DNA of 20,000 nt from Penaeus vannamei (lineage: Eukaryota; Arthropoda; Malacostraca; Decapoda; Penaeidae): contig NC_091565.1 of the NCBI RefSeq assembly GCF_042767895.1, forward strand, positions 30,983,895-31,003,894, written 5' to 3'. Below the pieces are notes generated by a model that made no database searches, was not told the origin of the DNA, and saw nothing but the letters and a program-made list of their open reading frames with translations. The translations under genes were made by a program, and so were the position numbers. Positions 18,604 through 20,000 of this stretch are shown here, piece by piece; position 1 is the first letter of the stretch, and each line of letters starts with the position of its first letter.

Positions 18604-19084
18604 CCTGCCAGGGTGCGATGCAGTTACAGATAAAACAGATAATGATGCAATCAGCATTTTTCACGGAACTGAAATATTTAGGGCCTTTTATCAAACTAAG
18701 AACACATGCGACAATGAATCATTAATGACATTAGATTATTTACTTACAGTATTTCGTAATGGAAATTAGATAATGAATAATAAATCATGTAATATAAAAC
18801 ACGTTTCTATAACTGATCCAGCTTTTGTGAATATCTTCTTTCACTTGCAGTTTATGGATAATCATGGATACTAAATAAACATTTATGAATTTTAGATAGA
18901 TAATTAGATAGATAAATAGATACATACATAGGTAAAATATATGTAGTTGGATATATAGATGGGAAAAGATAAATGAACCAAAGGAAAAGAGAAAGAGCTA
19001 TATAAAGAGAAACAAAAACTGCAGGACACCTAAACGGGCTTGGATGTTTTCGCTGCAAAGGGTCTTGAATCATTAATATTGTTT
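18604..19084. other. AT-rich sequence with a GATA-type stretch
   Basis: Contains broken AGATAGATA repeats near 18893-18930. The short frames on either strand show no known similarity. Confidence 0.6.
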
Positions 19085-19630
19085 GTTATGGAGACACTCG
19101 CGAATAATTTCCGACAATCTCTGATAATCTCTTATACTCAGATATTTTGACACTCTGGCACTTTCTTACACTGTCTAACATTGATGGTTCCCCATAACCC
19201 TCTACATCTCTAACACATTACACATTGTCTAACTGTCTTCAACATTCACCAACACTTTTCTACAATCTGTAACACTCGCAATCTCTACCAATTTCATATA
19301 TTCTCTAACCTCACCGACACTTGCGCTCCACGACACTACTCTAGGGCTCTTTGATATTCTTTAATATCCTGGCACTGACTCTCTGGCACCCTCTAACACT
19401 TAATTACATTTCCAAACACTCTTTAACTTATTCGCACACGCTAATACTTTAACACATTGACAACGTCTTATACTCATTGATACACTCTAAAAGTTTTAGA
19501 CAATTCTAAACACTCCTTAACATTCTCTAATACTCGCTAATACCCCAATACTCTCTAACACTCTTTAACAATTTCTCTGACCAACCTCTGCCATTCTTTA
19601 ACATTCGCTGAGACACTTCAACGCTGCCAA
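19085..19630. repeat. Degenerate 10-bp satellite, consensus near YACTCTCTAA
   Basis: Over about 540 bases the words CTCTAACACT, CTTTAACACT and CTAATACT return every 10 to 12 bases. They are clearest at 19506-19570, where consecutive units TACTCGCTAA, TACTCTCTAA and CACTCTTTAA can be aligned. Strong divergence between units marks an old array. No coding is present. Confidence 0.7.
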
Positions 19631-20000
19631 AACCATTACGTCATATGAACATCTGTTAATTTTCACACGATATCAATTTCAGTAATCGGACCTTAGTTCT
19701 ATTTTACGGCAAAAATCACCATGGACAAATTGTGCATCAAACGAAAATATAAAATAGTCAGCCCTTCAAATTTAACATTCAAAGAAACAAAGAAATCTCT
19801 TAATGTTCATAGAAAACGCAACATTTAAAGGAGATACTTTTGCTTTACAGTATATGACTCGAACATCAAATGATGAAAACTAAAAACTAAAATAGCATGC
19901 CGACGAAATTCAATAAAAAGGAAAAATAAAGTGTAAAATTTATTAACATGGAGGAGGGAAAAATGGCAATGTTTTGCAGAGCCACAGCAGAACGATCCAT
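19631..20000. other. AT-rich sequence, no gene recognised
   Basis: No open frame with recognisable similarity and no repeat structure that I can support. Confidence 0.6.

Noticed and set aside
19085..19630. Internal telomeric repeat (arthropod CCTAA/TTAGG)
   Set aside because: CTAA words are frequent but the unit is about 10 bases and CCTAA arrays are absent.

Overview
This is a eukaryotic window, most likely from a decapod crustacean and probably a penaeid shrimp. The reasons are an intron-split, highly conserved SUMO gene, very abundant dinucleotide, tri/tetranucleotide and longer tandem repeats, and remnants of RTE-like and Jockey-like retrotransposons and a tRNA-derived SINE of the kind I associate with shrimp genomes. 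The organism assignment is inference from memory, not from a search.

The only clearly functional protein-coding gene is SUMO on the minus strand. Four coding exons lie at 14361-14347, 14208-14152, 7917-7768 and 6963-6904. All introns are GT-AG and fall between codons, and the spliced product is 93 residues ending in the diglycine needed for conjugation, plus one tail residue. Its second intron is about 6.2 kb. It contains a degraded cysteine-rich reading frame with six 21-bp repeats (11048-11632) and otherwise AT-rich sequence. Upstream of SUMO (14362-15320) is a less AT-rich segment with E2F-like, DRE-like and YY1-like motifs. It could also serve a divergent plus-strand gene whose first coding exon may lie at 15743-15850.

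Region by region: 1-2282 is a plus-strand RTE-like non-LTR retrotransposon, cut by the window edge and broken by stops, frameshifts and two deletions. 2283-2790 is a (TA)n/(TG)n/(GATA)n microsatellite island. 2792-5525 is a minus-strand Jockey-like element that lacks its endonuclease and the RT catalytic box, with a SINE (5090-5325) inserted in its gag. 5526-6903 is SUMO downstream/3' UTR sequence. 6904-14361 is the SUMO gene. 14362-15320 is promoter-like. 15321-16141 holds the candidate exon and a long pyrimidine tract. 16500-17815 holds two blocks of ATT/ATC microsatellite that flank a 430-bp segment with seven AGGTCA half-sites. 17800-18015 is a worn interspersed repeat. 18016-20000 is AT-rich with small microsatellites and a degenerate 10-bp satellite at 19085-19630.

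No prokaryotic-style operon, CRISPR array, rRNA or intact tRNA gene is present. The most promising undescribed features are the nuclear-receptor half-site cluster, the paired E2F/DRE segment and the Cys-rich/heptad frame inside the SUMO intron.
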